From the NCBI GenBank assembly GCA_020635275.1, contig JACKAA010000004.1:1-64000 (forward strand): a stretch of DNA of 64,000 nucleotides, written 5' to 3'. The position numbers were made by a program, and so were the translations under genes. The notes beneath the pieces were generated by a model that did no database searches, was not told the DNA's origin, and saw only the letters and a list, made by a program, of their open reading frames with translations. Positions 8,834-18,160 of this stretch are shown piece by piece (positions within the stretch are counted from its first letter, which is position 1; every line of letters begins with the position of its first letter). Source of the stretch: Ignavibacteriales bacterium. GTDB taxonomy: Bacteria; Bacteroidota; Ignavibacteria; Ignavibacteriales; Melioribacteraceae.

Positions 8834-9298
8834 ATTTTCCCAAATCTATTTTTAATAAATAAAATTTTAACTTGACAAATATATAAAAAATTACAATCTT
8901 TAGTAAGCGTTTAAGTAAATGATAAAGTAATCGGTTAATATTGCTTTAATAATTTTTTAATAAATATTTCAAAAAACAAAATTCTGAGAACTATTGAATA
9001 AAGATAACTCTCCAAATTATTTATTGTTGAAAGCTTTTAGTACAAAAAGTAGTCTAAAAATTAGTTTTGCGTTTTTGGAATTTTTGACTTCCATTATTAT
9101 TAAAAAATTTTTAATTTGTAATTACACTCGGAGACATTCTCATTCACATTATAATAATTTTAATATCGTCAAACGAATTAAATTATATTTCATTCCTTTT
9201 AAGAAGAAAAAATTGAATCACGTAGTTTTTGTTTTTAAATAATATTTATTTAAGTTTTTATAATCGGAAATAATATTAACTAACATGAGAGACAGAAT
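8834..9298. other. 465-bp divergent intergenic region
   Basis: It separates the CE12 operon (-) from the TonB-dependent receptor (+). The left third holds a TTGACA box and the three-unit 12-bp repeat (annotated separately). From about 8940 to 9298 the DNA is AT-rich. The 82-codon open frame at 8994-9242 has no family resemblance and an implausible composition, so I do not call it. The receptor start at 9299 is preceded by GAGAGACAGAAT. A long untranslated leader for the receptor is therefore possible. Confidence 0.6.
8872..8937 (+). promoter_or_regulatory. Promoter box plus three-unit 12-bp repeat operator (site 1)
   Basis: TTGACA lies at 8872-8877. Exactly 30 bp after its first base begin three phased 12-bp units: AGTAAGCGTTTA (8902-8913), AGTAAATGATAA (8914-8925) and AGTAATCGGTTA (8926-8937). 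Units 1 and 3 contain a CG-centred partial palindrome TAANCGNTTA, the type of symmetry LacI-family proteins recognise. Sites 2 (31699) and 3 (40772) repeat the arrangement. It probably controls the TonB receptor operon (+), and could also affect the divergent CE12 operon. I see no clear -10 box. Confidence 0.65.
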
Positions 9299-12200
9299 AT
9301 GAAAAAAAATCTTTTACTACGTTTATTATTATTATTTATTTCACTTACCTCAATTTCTTTTGCTCAAGGATCCTTAGTTGGTACTGTAACTGATTCACTA
9401 AACAATGATGGATTGGTCGGTGCAAATGTGTTTCTTGTAGGAACATCTTTAGGTAGTGCAGTAGATATAGATGGGCATTATAGAATTACAAGGATTCCTG
9501 AAGGTCAGTATACCGTTAAAATTTCCTATATCGGTTACACAGGAAAAGAATTTAATATAACTATTGAAGATAATAGAACTATTGAATTAAATGCTTCTTT
9601 GGCTCCACAGATTCTTAGCGGTGACGAAGTTATTGTTTCAGCTCAAGCCTTAGGTCAGGCTGCTGCTATTAACCAGCAATTATCTTCAAATACAATTGTG
9701 AACGTAGTTTCAGAACAGAAAATACAAGAATTATCTGATGCTAATGCTGCTGAAGCTATTGGGCGTTTACCTGGTGTCTCATTGCAACGTTCCGGAGGTG
9801 AAGCAAATAAAATTGTTTTAAGAGGATTAAGTAATAAGTATTCTACAATAACAGTTGATGGAATTAGAATGCCGGCAACTGCAGAAAATGATAGAGGTAT
9901 TGATCTAAGTACTTTATCTCAAGGTTCATTAGCTGGTATTGAGTTATATAAAGCCCTTACTGCTGATAAGGATGCTGATGCAATTGCTGGTACAGTTAAT
10001 CTTGTCACTAAAAGAGCTCCCGAAGACAGATTAATTAGATTTGATGTTAAAGGTGCTTATAATAAAATAGACAACGATGCAGGTCAATATGATTTTGGAG
10101 TTAGATATGGGCAAAGATTTTTTGATAATTTATTCGGAGTTCAAGCAGCTGCACATGCTGAACAAAAAATTAGAAGCAGAGAAAATACAAATATCAATTA
10201 TGATCAGAGTTTATATGCCCCTGGTTCAACAGAGCCTTATACAGATTATCAAATTACAGACTTTATTGTGTTATATAGAAACGAAACTAGACAAAGACAA
10301 GGCGGTGAATTAATTCTTGATTTCGATACGCCGGATGACGGAACTATAAAGTTCAGTAATAATTACAATAAAACTTCCAGAGATTTTATAGATTATTCAA
10401 GGAATTATCCAACAGCAGACGCTTCTGGAGTTAGATATTTAGCAAATCCTCAAAAACAGGATATTGACATTTTCCAAAGTTCACTAACTGGTGAAAATTA
10501 TTTTTTAGGTTTTGAAGCTAAATGGGGAATGTCATTTGCTCAATCTCTAGCGGATAATCCATACAATTATGAATTTCAGTTTACAGAACCTTCTTCTACA
10601 AATTCTGCAGGCGAAATTATATCCGGCATGTTACCTATACCTAATGATATTCGTAGCAGAGGACCGGTTGAGGATTTAATTCCTTACGCAGTAAATAATT
10701 TTTCTTCTGCATATGCATGGGGTGCTTTTTTTACAACACAAAGAAATCTTGATCGTGAAAAAACTGCTTACCTTGATTTGAAAAGTGATTATACAATTAG
10801 TAAAAATTTAACCGGTTCACTTAAATTTGGAGGTAAATATCGTTGGAAAAATAGGTATAGAATCCGAACTAGATTAGTAGCCGACTACTATTTGGTGACT
10901 TCTCCACAATATGCAAGGGCAGCAGACGGTTCTCTCGTACTAAAAGATTTTTCCGATTCCAAGTACTTTAGTAATTATGATATCACTCAAGATAGAACTT
11001 TCTCAAAGTACTTTATAAATGATGATTTTAGTGCAGAAGATAGAAATGTTTTTGATAAATACAAATTATATCCATTATTAAATAGAGACAAAATTGAAGA
11101 ATGGTGGAAATTAAATAAAAACGGTGTTACAAATGATGGAACTAGGGAATATCTAAATGATTCTGAAGCAAATGCAGTATATTATAATGTAACTGAAGAA
11201 GTTGCGGCTGGTTATTTAATGAATACCTTGAATATGGGAGATTATTTAACATTTATTGCCGGTTTAAGAGTTGAAACTGAAGATAATTTTTATAAATCAA
11301 AAAATGCACCTTTTGGTCTTTCCGGTTTCCCAACTCCAGCTGGAATAATTGAGGATACATCTTCTACACATATTGAAACTCAATGGTTGCCTAATTTTCA
11401 ATTTTTAATTAAGCCAAGTGATTTCCTGAATATTAGATTAGCAGCCTACAAAGCTTTGGCAAGACCTGATTTTAATTACCGTTTAGCTCAATTTATACCA
11501 AGAAGCGGAGGATTTAATATTGATGGTGCTTATGCATTAACTGTAGGGAATCCTGGTTTACTCTCTGCTAAGGCTTGGAACTTTGAAATTAACACTTCAT
11601 TTTATGGCAACGAAATCGGCTTATTTTCGATATCAGCATTTTATAAAGATATTAGTGATATGTTTCGTTACCTTAATGGAGCTACAGTTCAAGGACAAAG
11701 TATTCTTGATAGCTTGGGAGTACCAGGACAAAATATATATCCAGCATCTGTTAAATATGATTTATATTACCCGTACAATTCAACAAAACAAACAAGAGTA
11801 TGGGGTTTTGAAATTGAGCATCAAGCTTACTTAGGATTTTTACCTGGCCTATTAAAGAATATTACACTCAGTTACAACTTTTCTATTATTAGATCCGAGG
11901 CTTATACTCCTTATACATATATTAGAAGAATTGAGACACCTGTTCCAGGTTCTCCATTCCCCAAAATTGAATTTAAACCAATTTTAATTGAGAAAAAGCA
12001 AAAATTGGAAGGACAACCTGAGTTTTACGGAAACTTTGCTATTGGTTATGATATTGCAGGTTTCTCAGGAAGATTATCTGTTTTCCATCAAGGAGAATAC
12101 TTTAGCAGCTACTCTGACGACGGGAGAGGAGACAATATAAGAAATGCATACACAAAAGTAGATTTAGCTCTTAAGCAGCAAGTTACAGATTATTTATCTG

Positions 12201-12337
12201 TTTTATTGAATGTAAATAATCTTACAAATACAAAAGAAGTAACAACAATATATAATAGTAGACAAGATTGGAGATTAGAAAATACAGCTGAAATATATGG
12301 TCTTTCTGCTGATCTTGGAGTAAGAATTACATTATAA
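9299..12337 (+). CDS. TonB-dependent receptor (oligosaccharide uptake)
   Basis: 1012 residues. Signal peptide 1-23, then a carboxypeptidase-regulatory-like domain at about 25-103 (GSLVGTVTDSLNNDGLVGANV ... GYTGKEF), then the plug at about 115-240 (AIGRLPGVSLQRSGGEANKIVLRGL, IELYKALTADKDADAIAGTVNLVTK), then the 22-strand outer-membrane barrel, ending in an aromatic-rich terminal strand (GLSADLGVRITL). This is the SusC-like or catecholate-type layout used by Bacteroidota-related bacteria to import oligosaccharides with TonB energy. No SusD lipoprotein follows. The next gene is instead a T9SS-sorted beta-helix protein 70 bp downstream. The ligand is probably a pectic oligosaccharide, inferred from neighbours and from the shared operator at 8902. 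Confidence 0.93.
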   Translation: MKKNLLLRLLLLFISLTSISFAQGSLVGTVTDSLNNDGLVGANVFLVGTSLGSAVDIDGHYRITRIPEGQYTVKISYIGYTGKEFNITIEDNRTIELNASLAPQILSGDEVIVSAQALGQAAAINQQLSSNTIVNVVSEQKIQELSDANAAEAIGRLPGVSLQRSGGEANKIVLRGLSNKYSTITVDGIRMPATAENDRGIDLSTLSQGSLAGIELYKALTADKDADAIAGTVNLVTKRAPEDRLIRFDVKGAYNKIDNDAGQYDFGVRYGQRFFDNLFGVQAAAHAEQKIRSRENTNINYDQSLYAPGSTEPYTDYQITDFIVLYRNETRQRQGGELILDFDTPDDGTIKFSNNYNKTSRDFIDYSRNYPTADASGVRYLANPQKQDIDIFQSSLTGENYFLGFEAKWGMSFAQSLADNPYNYEFQFTEPSSTNSAGEIISGMLPIPNDIRSRGPVEDLIPYAVNNFSSAYAWGAFFTTQRNLDREKTAYLDLKSDYTISKNLTGSLKFGGKYRWKNRYRIRTRLVADYYLVTSPQYARAADGSLVLKDFSDSKYFSNYDITQDRTFSKYFINDDFSAEDRNVFDKYKLYPLLNRDKIEEWWKLNKNGVTNDGTREYLNDSEANAVYYNVTEEVAAGYLMNTLNMGDYLTFIAGLRVETEDNFYKSKNAPFGLSGFPTPAGIIEDTSSTHIETQWLPNFQFLIKPSDFLNIRLAAYKALARPDFNYRLAQFIPRSGGFNIDGAYALTVGNPGLLSAKAWNFEINTSFYGNEIGLFSISAFYKDISDMFRYLNGATVQGQSILDSLGVPGQNIYPASVKYDLYYPYNSTKQTRVWGFEIEHQAYLGFLPGLLKNITLSYNFSIIRSEAYTPYTYIRRIETPVPGSPFPKIEFKPILIEKKQKLEGQPEFYGNFAIGYDIAGFSGRLSVFHQGEYFSSYSDDGRGDNIRNAYTKVDLALKQQVTDYLSVLLNVNNLTNTKEVTTIYNSRQDWRLENTAEIYGLSADLGVRITL

Positions 12338-12407
12338 ATATTTTATTAACTAATATCGTTAAGCAATATGCAAAACGAAAATCACAAACAATAATAAGGA
12401 GAAGACT

Positions 12408-14054
12408 ATGAAAAAAGTTTCCACACTCTTTTTTTTAATAACCATACTTCTATTCTTGGCTAATAACATCTTTGCCCAGCGTGAGGTTGTAATTCCTCCA
12501 GCAACTGGAATTGATGATGTATTAAATCTAACCATCATGAATGATGATCATTCTCAAAACACCACTTATATTCTTCAAGATGGAATCTATTTAATAAATG
12601 GTGCTATTGATAACGATAGTTGGCCTTTAACAATTACTGCTGAAGCGGGTTCCGAATTAAAACCAGTAATTATTTCTATTCCCGATGCTGAAGGTAATTT
12701 AACAGGCAATTTTATTAACATGTATAACAATGTTACAGTTAAGAATATCCGTTTTCTTAATTATTATGAAGATGTTTACCCAGAACATCTCGCTATAGCA
12801 ACAGGGCAATTCATTAGAGCCAGAGCAGCTGGTTTTGATATGGTAGTTGAAAATTGTTTTGTTTCTTGCCGTGCTATACTGCACACCGGTTCAGCTTGTA
12901 GAAAAGTAGAAGTTAAGAACTCCATTTTTGCAAATATGTTCAGAATGGCCGGTGCAAATAACTGGGGTGACAACAAATGTATTGATTTTAGAAATTCATC
13001 ATGCGACTCAGTAATTATCGTAAATAATACATTTGTTAATGAACAAGATAGAATTATTCGTCAACGTGGTGCTGGTGATGGAACAAATATCGAACATTTT
13101 ATATTTAACCATAATACAATAGTTAATAATTATGGATATCATGGAATGATTGAAATTGGAAGAGCTGGTCAATCAGTACAAGTAATTAATAATGTTTTTA
13201 TGAATCCATTTGCATTTGGAAATGATACTGATATTGTACGTCAGTCTGAATTTGAAGATAACCTCGAATTAGACCAATTTGGTCATAACAAAATGGCGTT
13301 GATTACAACAATACCAGATGATACTGTACAATATACTATTAGAAACAATTTTGTTGCTACAACTCAACAACAAGATGATTGGTATGCAAAATGGATGGAC
13401 GCTAATGCTTCTCCTCGTTTACCATTCGATTCCGGCTTACCTCCATACGTAACTGATGAGATCGCTGGTAAAATTGATATGGGCGCTGCATTTACTACAG
13501 AGAAACTCAATATGGGAGCTATTCCTGGTCTTGGAACAGATATTATGGATCTATATAGACTTCCAATTGATCAAGGCGGCGGCGGTAAAACAAAAATTAA
13601 AGAACCATATATAGATTTTACTACTTATGATTGCGATAGAATCTCAATGGATTATATTACAAATACTTTGGATTGTTCTTACAATACTGATGCTGCTGCA
13701 TATACAGGTGCAGATGGTGGACAACCAGCAGGTGATTTGAGATGGTGGGGAATACCTTTAGCAGTTAAAGAAGTTGCTGGCGCAGTTCCAACAGAATTTA
13801 GTTTAAATCAAAATTATCCTAATCCTTTTAACCCTGTTACAAATATTACTTATTCTGTACCAAAAGAAGCTCAAGTAACAGTAGAAGTATTTGATATGCT
13901 TGGTCGTTCAGTTGCTAAATTAGTAAACGAAAAACAAAACGCTGGAACTTATAATGTAGATTTTGATGCATCAAAACTATCATCAGGAGCTTACATTTAC
14001 AGACTATCAACTCCAGAATTTACACTTGCAAAGAAAATGTTGTTAATGAAGTAA
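12408..14054 (+). CDS. Type IX-secreted beta-helix protein of unknown activity
   Basis: 548 residues with signal peptide 1-23 (ending FAQ). Residues about 30-330 carry repeated hydrophobic and Asn-rich rungs (VENCFVSCRAILHTGSACRKVEVKNSIFANMF, FIFNHNTIVNNYG, VQVINNVFMNPF) typical of a right-handed parallel beta-helix as in pectate lyases or chondroitinase B-like proteins, but I see no diagnostic motif of a known PL family. From about residue 466 comes the NYPNPFNPVTNITYSV type IX sorting domain ending KKMLLMK. A good AAGGAG ribosome-binding site precedes the ATG. It is cotranscribed with the TonB receptor, the position SusD would occupy in Bacteroides. It may be a surface lyase or a glycan-capturing protein. 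Confidence 0.8.
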   Translation: MKKVSTLFFLITILLFLANNIFAQREVVIPPATGIDDVLNLTIMNDDHSQNTTYILQDGIYLINGAIDNDSWPLTITAEAGSELKPVIISIPDAEGNLTGNFINMYNNVTVKNIRFLNYYEDVYPEHLAIATGQFIRARAAGFDMVVENCFVSCRAILHTGSACRKVEVKNSIFANMFRMAGANNWGDNKCIDFRNSSCDSVIIVNNTFVNEQDRIIRQRGAGDGTNIEHFIFNHNTIVNNYGYHGMIEIGRAGQSVQVINNVFMNPFAFGNDTDIVRQSEFEDNLELDQFGHNKMALITTIPDDTVQYTIRNNFVATTQQQDDWYAKWMDANASPRLPFDSGLPPYVTDEIAGKIDMGAAFTTEKLNMGAIPGLGTDIMDLYRLPIDQGGGGKTKIKEPYIDFTTYDCDRISMDYITNTLDCSYNTDAAAYTGADGGQPAGDLRWWGIPLAVKEVAGAVPTEFSLNQNYPNPFNPVTNITYSVPKEAQVTVEVFDMLGRSVAKLVNEKQNAGTYNVDFDASKLSSGAYIYRLSTPEFTLAKKMLLMK

Positions 14055-14075
14055 TTTAACTGACTTCTGTGAATC

Positions 14076-14108
14076 AAAAAAGCCCGATGAAATATTCGGG
14101 CTTTTTTA
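14076..14108. terminator. Bidirectional rho-independent terminator
   Basis: A 12-bp perfect stem AAAAAAGCCCGA / TCGGGCTTTTTT encloses the loop TGAAATAT. The A-run on one side and the T-run on the other make it work on both strands. It lies between the converging genes ending at 14054 (+) and 14173 (-), where such a terminator is expected. Confidence 0.9.
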
Positions 14109-14172
14109 TTTTCATTTCGTTAATATCAGCAATTTTTATTTTCGTGTTTTATCTAAAATTAACTTTTTAATT

Positions 14173-15843
14173 TTAATTTTCACTATTCTTTAAATACTCA
14201 ATTAATCTTTTCATATAAAAAGAATAAACAGCAGTAGAAATATATTTTTGATCACTTTTGTCCCGATAGGGAGAAGTGTCAAATTTGTCACCAACATTAG
14301 TTGTCATATATTCTTTGGAATTTGAATCTCCATCATTTGCATCTCCAATATATGGATTTGATGTATTTAATCCACTTACCAACCATCTTCCTCTATCATC
14401 CAAAGCAGAAATTATTTTTTCAATCATATTTTCAGATGTTGTGATAGTATTATTATCAAAATCGGAAAATTCTAAAAATTCAGTAACTTCATCAAATTTT
14501 TTAATCAAAGAAAAATTATCATTATAAATTTTGAATAACGGTGAGTTTGAGATAATTTTTTCGGAATCCAGTGTTAAAATATTTTGATAATCATCTTTTA
14601 GTTTTTGCAAATTAATTAATCTAAAATTACGATAATGACCTGGAGTTTTTGAACTGTCTTCATTAACATAATAATGTCCGGAATTAACATTTGTTCCTAA
14701 TCTATGGGTAAAAAGAGGCTTCCCACTTTTAGGATCAACAAATTTTGCATAAACAAAAATTCCTTCTCTTGACGTTGATTTTAATTTAGCTTCATCTAAC
14801 CAATTTATTGCATCAGGAATTCTTTCAAGATATTTTTTTTCACCGGTTAGCTCGTAACATTTTAATAATATTTTAATATTTGCTGCTGTGTATTGCGGAT
14901 CAAGTGATTCTGGTTCATAGGTCCTGGCACCTGCAGGTTCTAAATCCATATTGTATTGTTGACTCCAACCGGCAAAAGGTTTTGGCTGCTGTGATAGTAA
15001 TATAAAATCCATACCTCTTTTAATTGCATCAATTAATTGCTGATCACTTACCAAGTCAAAATCTTGTATGGATGGTAAAGTAGAATAGCACGCAATTAAA
15101 AATTTAATATTTTGCCAAATTACATTATCATTAAAAGTATAATAGGAAGTGTAATCCGGATGACCATCTTTAACAAAATCGTTCATTAACGGAAATCTTT
15201 GAGGCCAGCCACCAAGCGGGTATTGACTTTTTAATATTAAGCTAATTGCTGCTTCAAGTGGAGGCCTGATAGTAGAATCAAATTTAGTTAAATAAAATCG
15301 GAGCAGGAAAAAAGCTGCACCGCTTGTTGTTTCATCATCAAAAGTTGCGTTGCCGTAGTAATGTTGAAATTCTTCCAATCGCCAAGCATTTTTACCAACT
15401 GTGTTGTACCAATTTATTGTGGAATTTTCATCATCAAAATTAATAAAATAATTCCAGCCCCCGCACGATAATTGGCCCAATTTCAAAGCGTTGGCAGCTT
15501 TCTTTGCCTGCAAATAATAATACTCATCATTCGTTGCAAAGTATGCATCAAGAAAAGTATTCCCCATACTTACTGTTCCGGGATTTTGTGTCCATACCAT
15601 TGTTGGGTAAGCTTCAAGCTCACCCCAACGACGTGAAAGATCAGGCAAGTAATGTGAAAGATAACCGCCCTTTTCACTTATGCTATCTGCAAAAAATTTC
15701 GTTGCATGCTTCATAGAAAGGATGATTTCATCTTTTAATTTATTATCATATTGAGCAATTAAGATATGCGGTAAGATTACGATTGATATTACTAATAAAA
15801 TTAATTTACGAATTGGCGGGTATAAATTTTCATTTGATTTCAA
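14173..15843 (-). CDS. Secreted PL10-like pectate lyase with C-terminal extension
   Basis: 556 residues, signal segment within the first 30. The (alpha/alpha) toroid shares the PL10 signatures with the enzyme at 2464: GGWNYFINFD near 128, YPLGGWPQRFP near 212, GARTYEPESLDPQYTAANI near 304, and KPLFTHRLG near 375 matching RPMFCRRDG. It is about 175 residues longer than that paralogue. The final ~130 residues (from about 425) have no recognised relatives. The start is TTG with GGAG eight bases upstream; there is no better ATG before the signal peptide. It is the last gene of a minus-strand series (18649 to 14173), terminated by the hairpin at 14076. Confidence 0.82.
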   Translation of the reverse strand: MKSNENLYPPIRKLILLVISIVILPHILIAQYDNKLKDEIILSMKHATKFFADSISEKGGYLSHYLPDLSRRWGELEAYPTMVWTQNPGTVSMGNTFLDAYFATNDEYYYLQAKKAANALKLGQLSCGGWNYFINFDDENSTINWYNTVGKNAWRLEEFQHYYGNATFDDETTSGAAFFLLRFYLTKFDSTIRPPLEAAISLILKSQYPLGGWPQRFPLMNDFVKDGHPDYTSYYTFNDNVIWQNIKFLIACYSTLPSIQDFDLVSDQQLIDAIKRGMDFILLSQQPKPFAGWSQQYNMDLEPAGARTYEPESLDPQYTAANIKILLKCYELTGEKKYLERIPDAINWLDEAKLKSTSREGIFVYAKFVDPKSGKPLFTHRLGTNVNSGHYYVNEDSSKTPGHYRNFRLINLQKLKDDYQNILTLDSEKIISNSPLFKIYNDNFSLIKKFDEVTEFLEFSDFDNNTITTSENMIEKIISALDDRGRWLVSGLNTSNPYIGDANDGDSNSKEYMTTNVGDKFDTSPYRDKSDQKYISTAVYSFYMKRLIEYLKNSEN

Positions 15844-15937
15844 TCAACATCTCCAAAATTTAAACGTGTAAGACTATTTTTGTTGTATAAAAATAATCAA
15901 CAATTAGGAAAGTTTAATGAGTAATTACAAATAGATA

Positions 15938-16624
15938 TTATGGAATTAAAAATTCTTCAGTTCGTAATGCTCTTTTTGTAAATCTAATTGATTGAATACA
16001 CCCCTTAAACCATGATTTGGGATTTTGTCTTGCTCCGATTGAAATTTGCGCATCTGGTAATGGATTAAAAAAAACATCACCTTGAAGTTCTTTTACTCCA
16101 TTTACATAGTTTGTTATTTTGTGATGTTTGTAAACAAAAGCTATATTGTACCATTTTCCAGCCGAATGCAGCATTTCTGTGCTTAAGGTATCAAGTAATA
16201 TTGATGTGGAACTATCGGAACTTATACAAGAATCAAAAGCCCATTTTTGATTTTTCTTTAATAAGCGAATTTCCATAAGTATTCTTGATTTTGTTCTTGG
16301 TGTATTCCCAACATGAAGAAACCTTTGTTCAAGATTTATTGGATTTGTGGATGAATCGGGTTTAAAGATAACTTCAATAGTATATTCTTTTGCATCGCCT
16401 AAAGGATTATTTTTTATCAGCATTGCTTGATCAATGCCGTTAAATAAAGCTGCCTTACCTTTAGAGGTTTCAACAATACGAGGTAAATCAGGAAGTCCTT
16501 CTACCGGAAATCCGCCAATGGTATCAGTTCGATCAATATTCCAAATAATTGATTCTTGTGCGTTTATTGAGGAAATCAAAATTAGAGAAAAAATAAAATG
16601 GTAAAAAATTATTTTAATTTTCAT
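15938..16624 (-). CDS. Secreted LamG/concanavalin-like domain protein
   Basis: 228 residues with signal peptide 1-22 (ending NAQ) and a single jelly-roll domain of the LamG/laminin G-3 type: KAALFNGIDQAMLI, YTIEVIFKPDS, KWYNIAFVYKHHKITNYVNGVKEL, and ISIGARQNPKSWFKGCIQSIRFTKRALRTEEF are the usual strand signatures. Such domains bind carbohydrate or act as small lyases or accessory modules. No catalytic motif is apparent. It stands between the PL10-like lyase and the Gfo/Idh/MocA lipoprotein in the same direction, with an AAAGGG ribosome-binding site, and is likely cotranscribed. Confidence 0.82.
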   Translation of the reverse strand: MKIKIIFYHFIFSLILISSINAQESIIWNIDRTDTIGGFPVEGLPDLPRIVETSKGKAALFNGIDQAMLIKNNPLGDAKEYTIEVIFKPDSSTNPINLEQRFLHVGNTPRTKSRILMEIRLLKKNQKWAFDSCISSDSSTSILLDTLSTEMLHSAGKWYNIAFVYKHHKITNYVNGVKELQGDVFFNPLPDAQISIGARQNPKSWFKGCIQSIRFTKRALRTEEFLIP

Positions 16625-16684
16625 AAAAACCCTTTGAAAATATTAGATTAATAAATTCATACTATTTAGAGTTATATACATTTC

Positions 16685-18073
16685 TCAATTTTTATTTTGC
16701 ATTGCCATTTCTAATGCAGCAGTAGTAGTATAATATTTAGCAAGCATGTTTGGAATTTCCCAATCCGGAAGTTTGCCATCTATCAAATATTGTAAATATC
16801 TGCTTGTAACATCTGCAAAGTGAGCTTCGTGTCCAACATCATAAATACTAGGAATTTCAACTTCCCATTTTGTATCTAGTTTTTTAAGACTTACACCTTT
16901 ATATTTTTCACTTATTATTTTAAAATTTTCAGCAAGAACATTTTCAAATAAATTAATATCAATTCCCTTAACCGGTTGAATATAAAGAGTGGGTTTATAA
17001 TTTTGTTCTTTTCCTTGAAGAATTATTAGATTTGATTTTGTTCCTCGCATTAAGGCATACACTGCATCACCAGCATCTTCCGGTGAACGGTAATTCCATA
17101 CAATATAAACTTTTGCATGAACCCCTTTAATTTTATAATTAATCTCTCCATTACAATAAACATGCAGAGTATCATTATGTAAATCCTTTTTGAGAAATTC
17201 GGGAAAATCATTAATTCCAGTTACTGTATTAAATTGTTCACTTGTAATTTTTGTAGGCCATCTGTTAGCTGATAAAATTTGAATATCATTTTTATAATCC
17301 AAAATTTTCTCAGGAAAGCACTGCCATTGAACAAGATCTACTAAATGTGTTGTAATATCTGCAACTCCTTCACCTTGTTGTTTTACGTCAAAAAACCAAG
17401 CTGGTCTCTTTAAAACTGAACCGGAAACATATTTGTAAAAGTTATGAATACTTTCTCTAATCACTGCCGGATCTTTTTCAGAACCATATTCTAGCGAGCC
17501 AAAAATTTCTGGAATTAAAGAAATTTCCTTTTGAAGAATTGTTGTAATCTCAGAACGTTCAGTCATTATATCGTAAAGTAAAACATTATTTTCTTCAGCA
17601 GTTTTAAATGCATTTTTCAGTAATTCAAAATTTTCGATATCAATAACCATCGGTTTATCAGCTAAAACATTCATTCCTGCTTTAATTGACTCCATAATAT
17701 ATTCTGTTTTTTTTCTGTTATTGCCTGAAATTACAACTACATTTCCCTTTTTTTCATCCAGCATTTTCTTAAGAAAATCATCACCTGTATAAACGTTCTC
17801 ATTCCAGTTTGTTGGATTCTCATTTCTTGCGTTGTAACTATTAATCAGATTAAGATGAATCTTTACATCTTCACTTTCAGGAGCGTATACAAAAACGTTT
17901 GGATCAATTTGATCATGCATTACTTTCTGAACTAAAGCAGCATGAAAGTGGCCTGGATCAAGAGTAATAAGTTTCACTTCATCATTTGTTCCCAAAAAAT
18001 TATTTTTAGTTTGTTGAGTACACGAAATTGTAATCATTACAATTAGTAAAAAGAAGGGGATTTTTATTTTCAT
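16685..18073 (-). CDS. Gfo/Idh/MocA-family oxidoreductase, lipoprotein
   Basis: About 462 residues from the ATG at 18073. A GTG three codons earlier is also open but would prefix the signal sequence. The N-terminus ends in a lipobox (TISC), so the enzyme is predicted to be membrane-anchored outside the cytoplasm. The Rossmann-type half follows, including ADKPMVIDIENFELL, the family's EKP-like block, then a C-terminal alpha/beta domain with HLVDLVQWQCFPEK and HEAHFADVTSRYLQYL. Family members oxidise or reduce sugars and sugar derivatives with bound NAD(P). Because free NAD(P) is absent from the periplasm, this one probably holds its cofactor tightly, as glucose-fructose oxidoreductase does. 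It sits among other exported sugar-acid enzymes. Confidence 0.85.
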   Translation of the reverse strand: MKIKIPFFLLIVMITISCTQQTKNNFLGTNDEVKLITLDPGHFHAALVQKVMHDQIDPNVFVYAPESEDVKIHLNLINSYNARNENPTNWNENVYTGDDFLKKMLDEKKGNVVVISGNNRKKTEYIMESIKAGMNVLADKPMVIDIENFELLKNAFKTAEENNVLLYDIMTERSEITTILQKEISLIPEIFGSLEYGSEKDPAVIRESIHNFYKYVSGSVLKRPAWFFDVKQQGEGVADITTHLVDLVQWQCFPEKILDYKNDIQILSANRWPTKITSEQFNTVTGINDFPEFLKKDLHNDTLHVYCNGEINYKIKGVHAKVYIVWNYRSPEDAGDAVYALMRGTKSNLIILQGKEQNYKPTLYIQPVKGIDINLFENVLAENFKIISEKYKGVSLKKLDTKWEVEIPSIYDVGHEAHFADVTSRYLQYLIDGKLPDWEIPNMLAKYYTTTAALEMAMQNKN

Positions 18074-18160
18074 AATTAGCACTTTTCAGTTAAAATTGAT
18101 TTTCTAATTTAGAGTTAAAATTTTATAGTAACTTAAAATTAACGTGATATTTATATACGA

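Noticed and set aside
8994..9242. 82-codon open frame in the CE12/TonB receptor intergenic region
   Set aside because: Lys/Phe/Ile-rich composition expected from random AT-rich DNA, no family resemblance, and no ribosome-binding site of note.
12350..12370. TTAACTAATATCGTTAAGC upstream of the beta-helix gene, resembling the operator symmetry
   Set aside because: It lacks the AGTWA phasing and the TTGACA box of the three real sites; a chance resemblance in the short gap of an operon.
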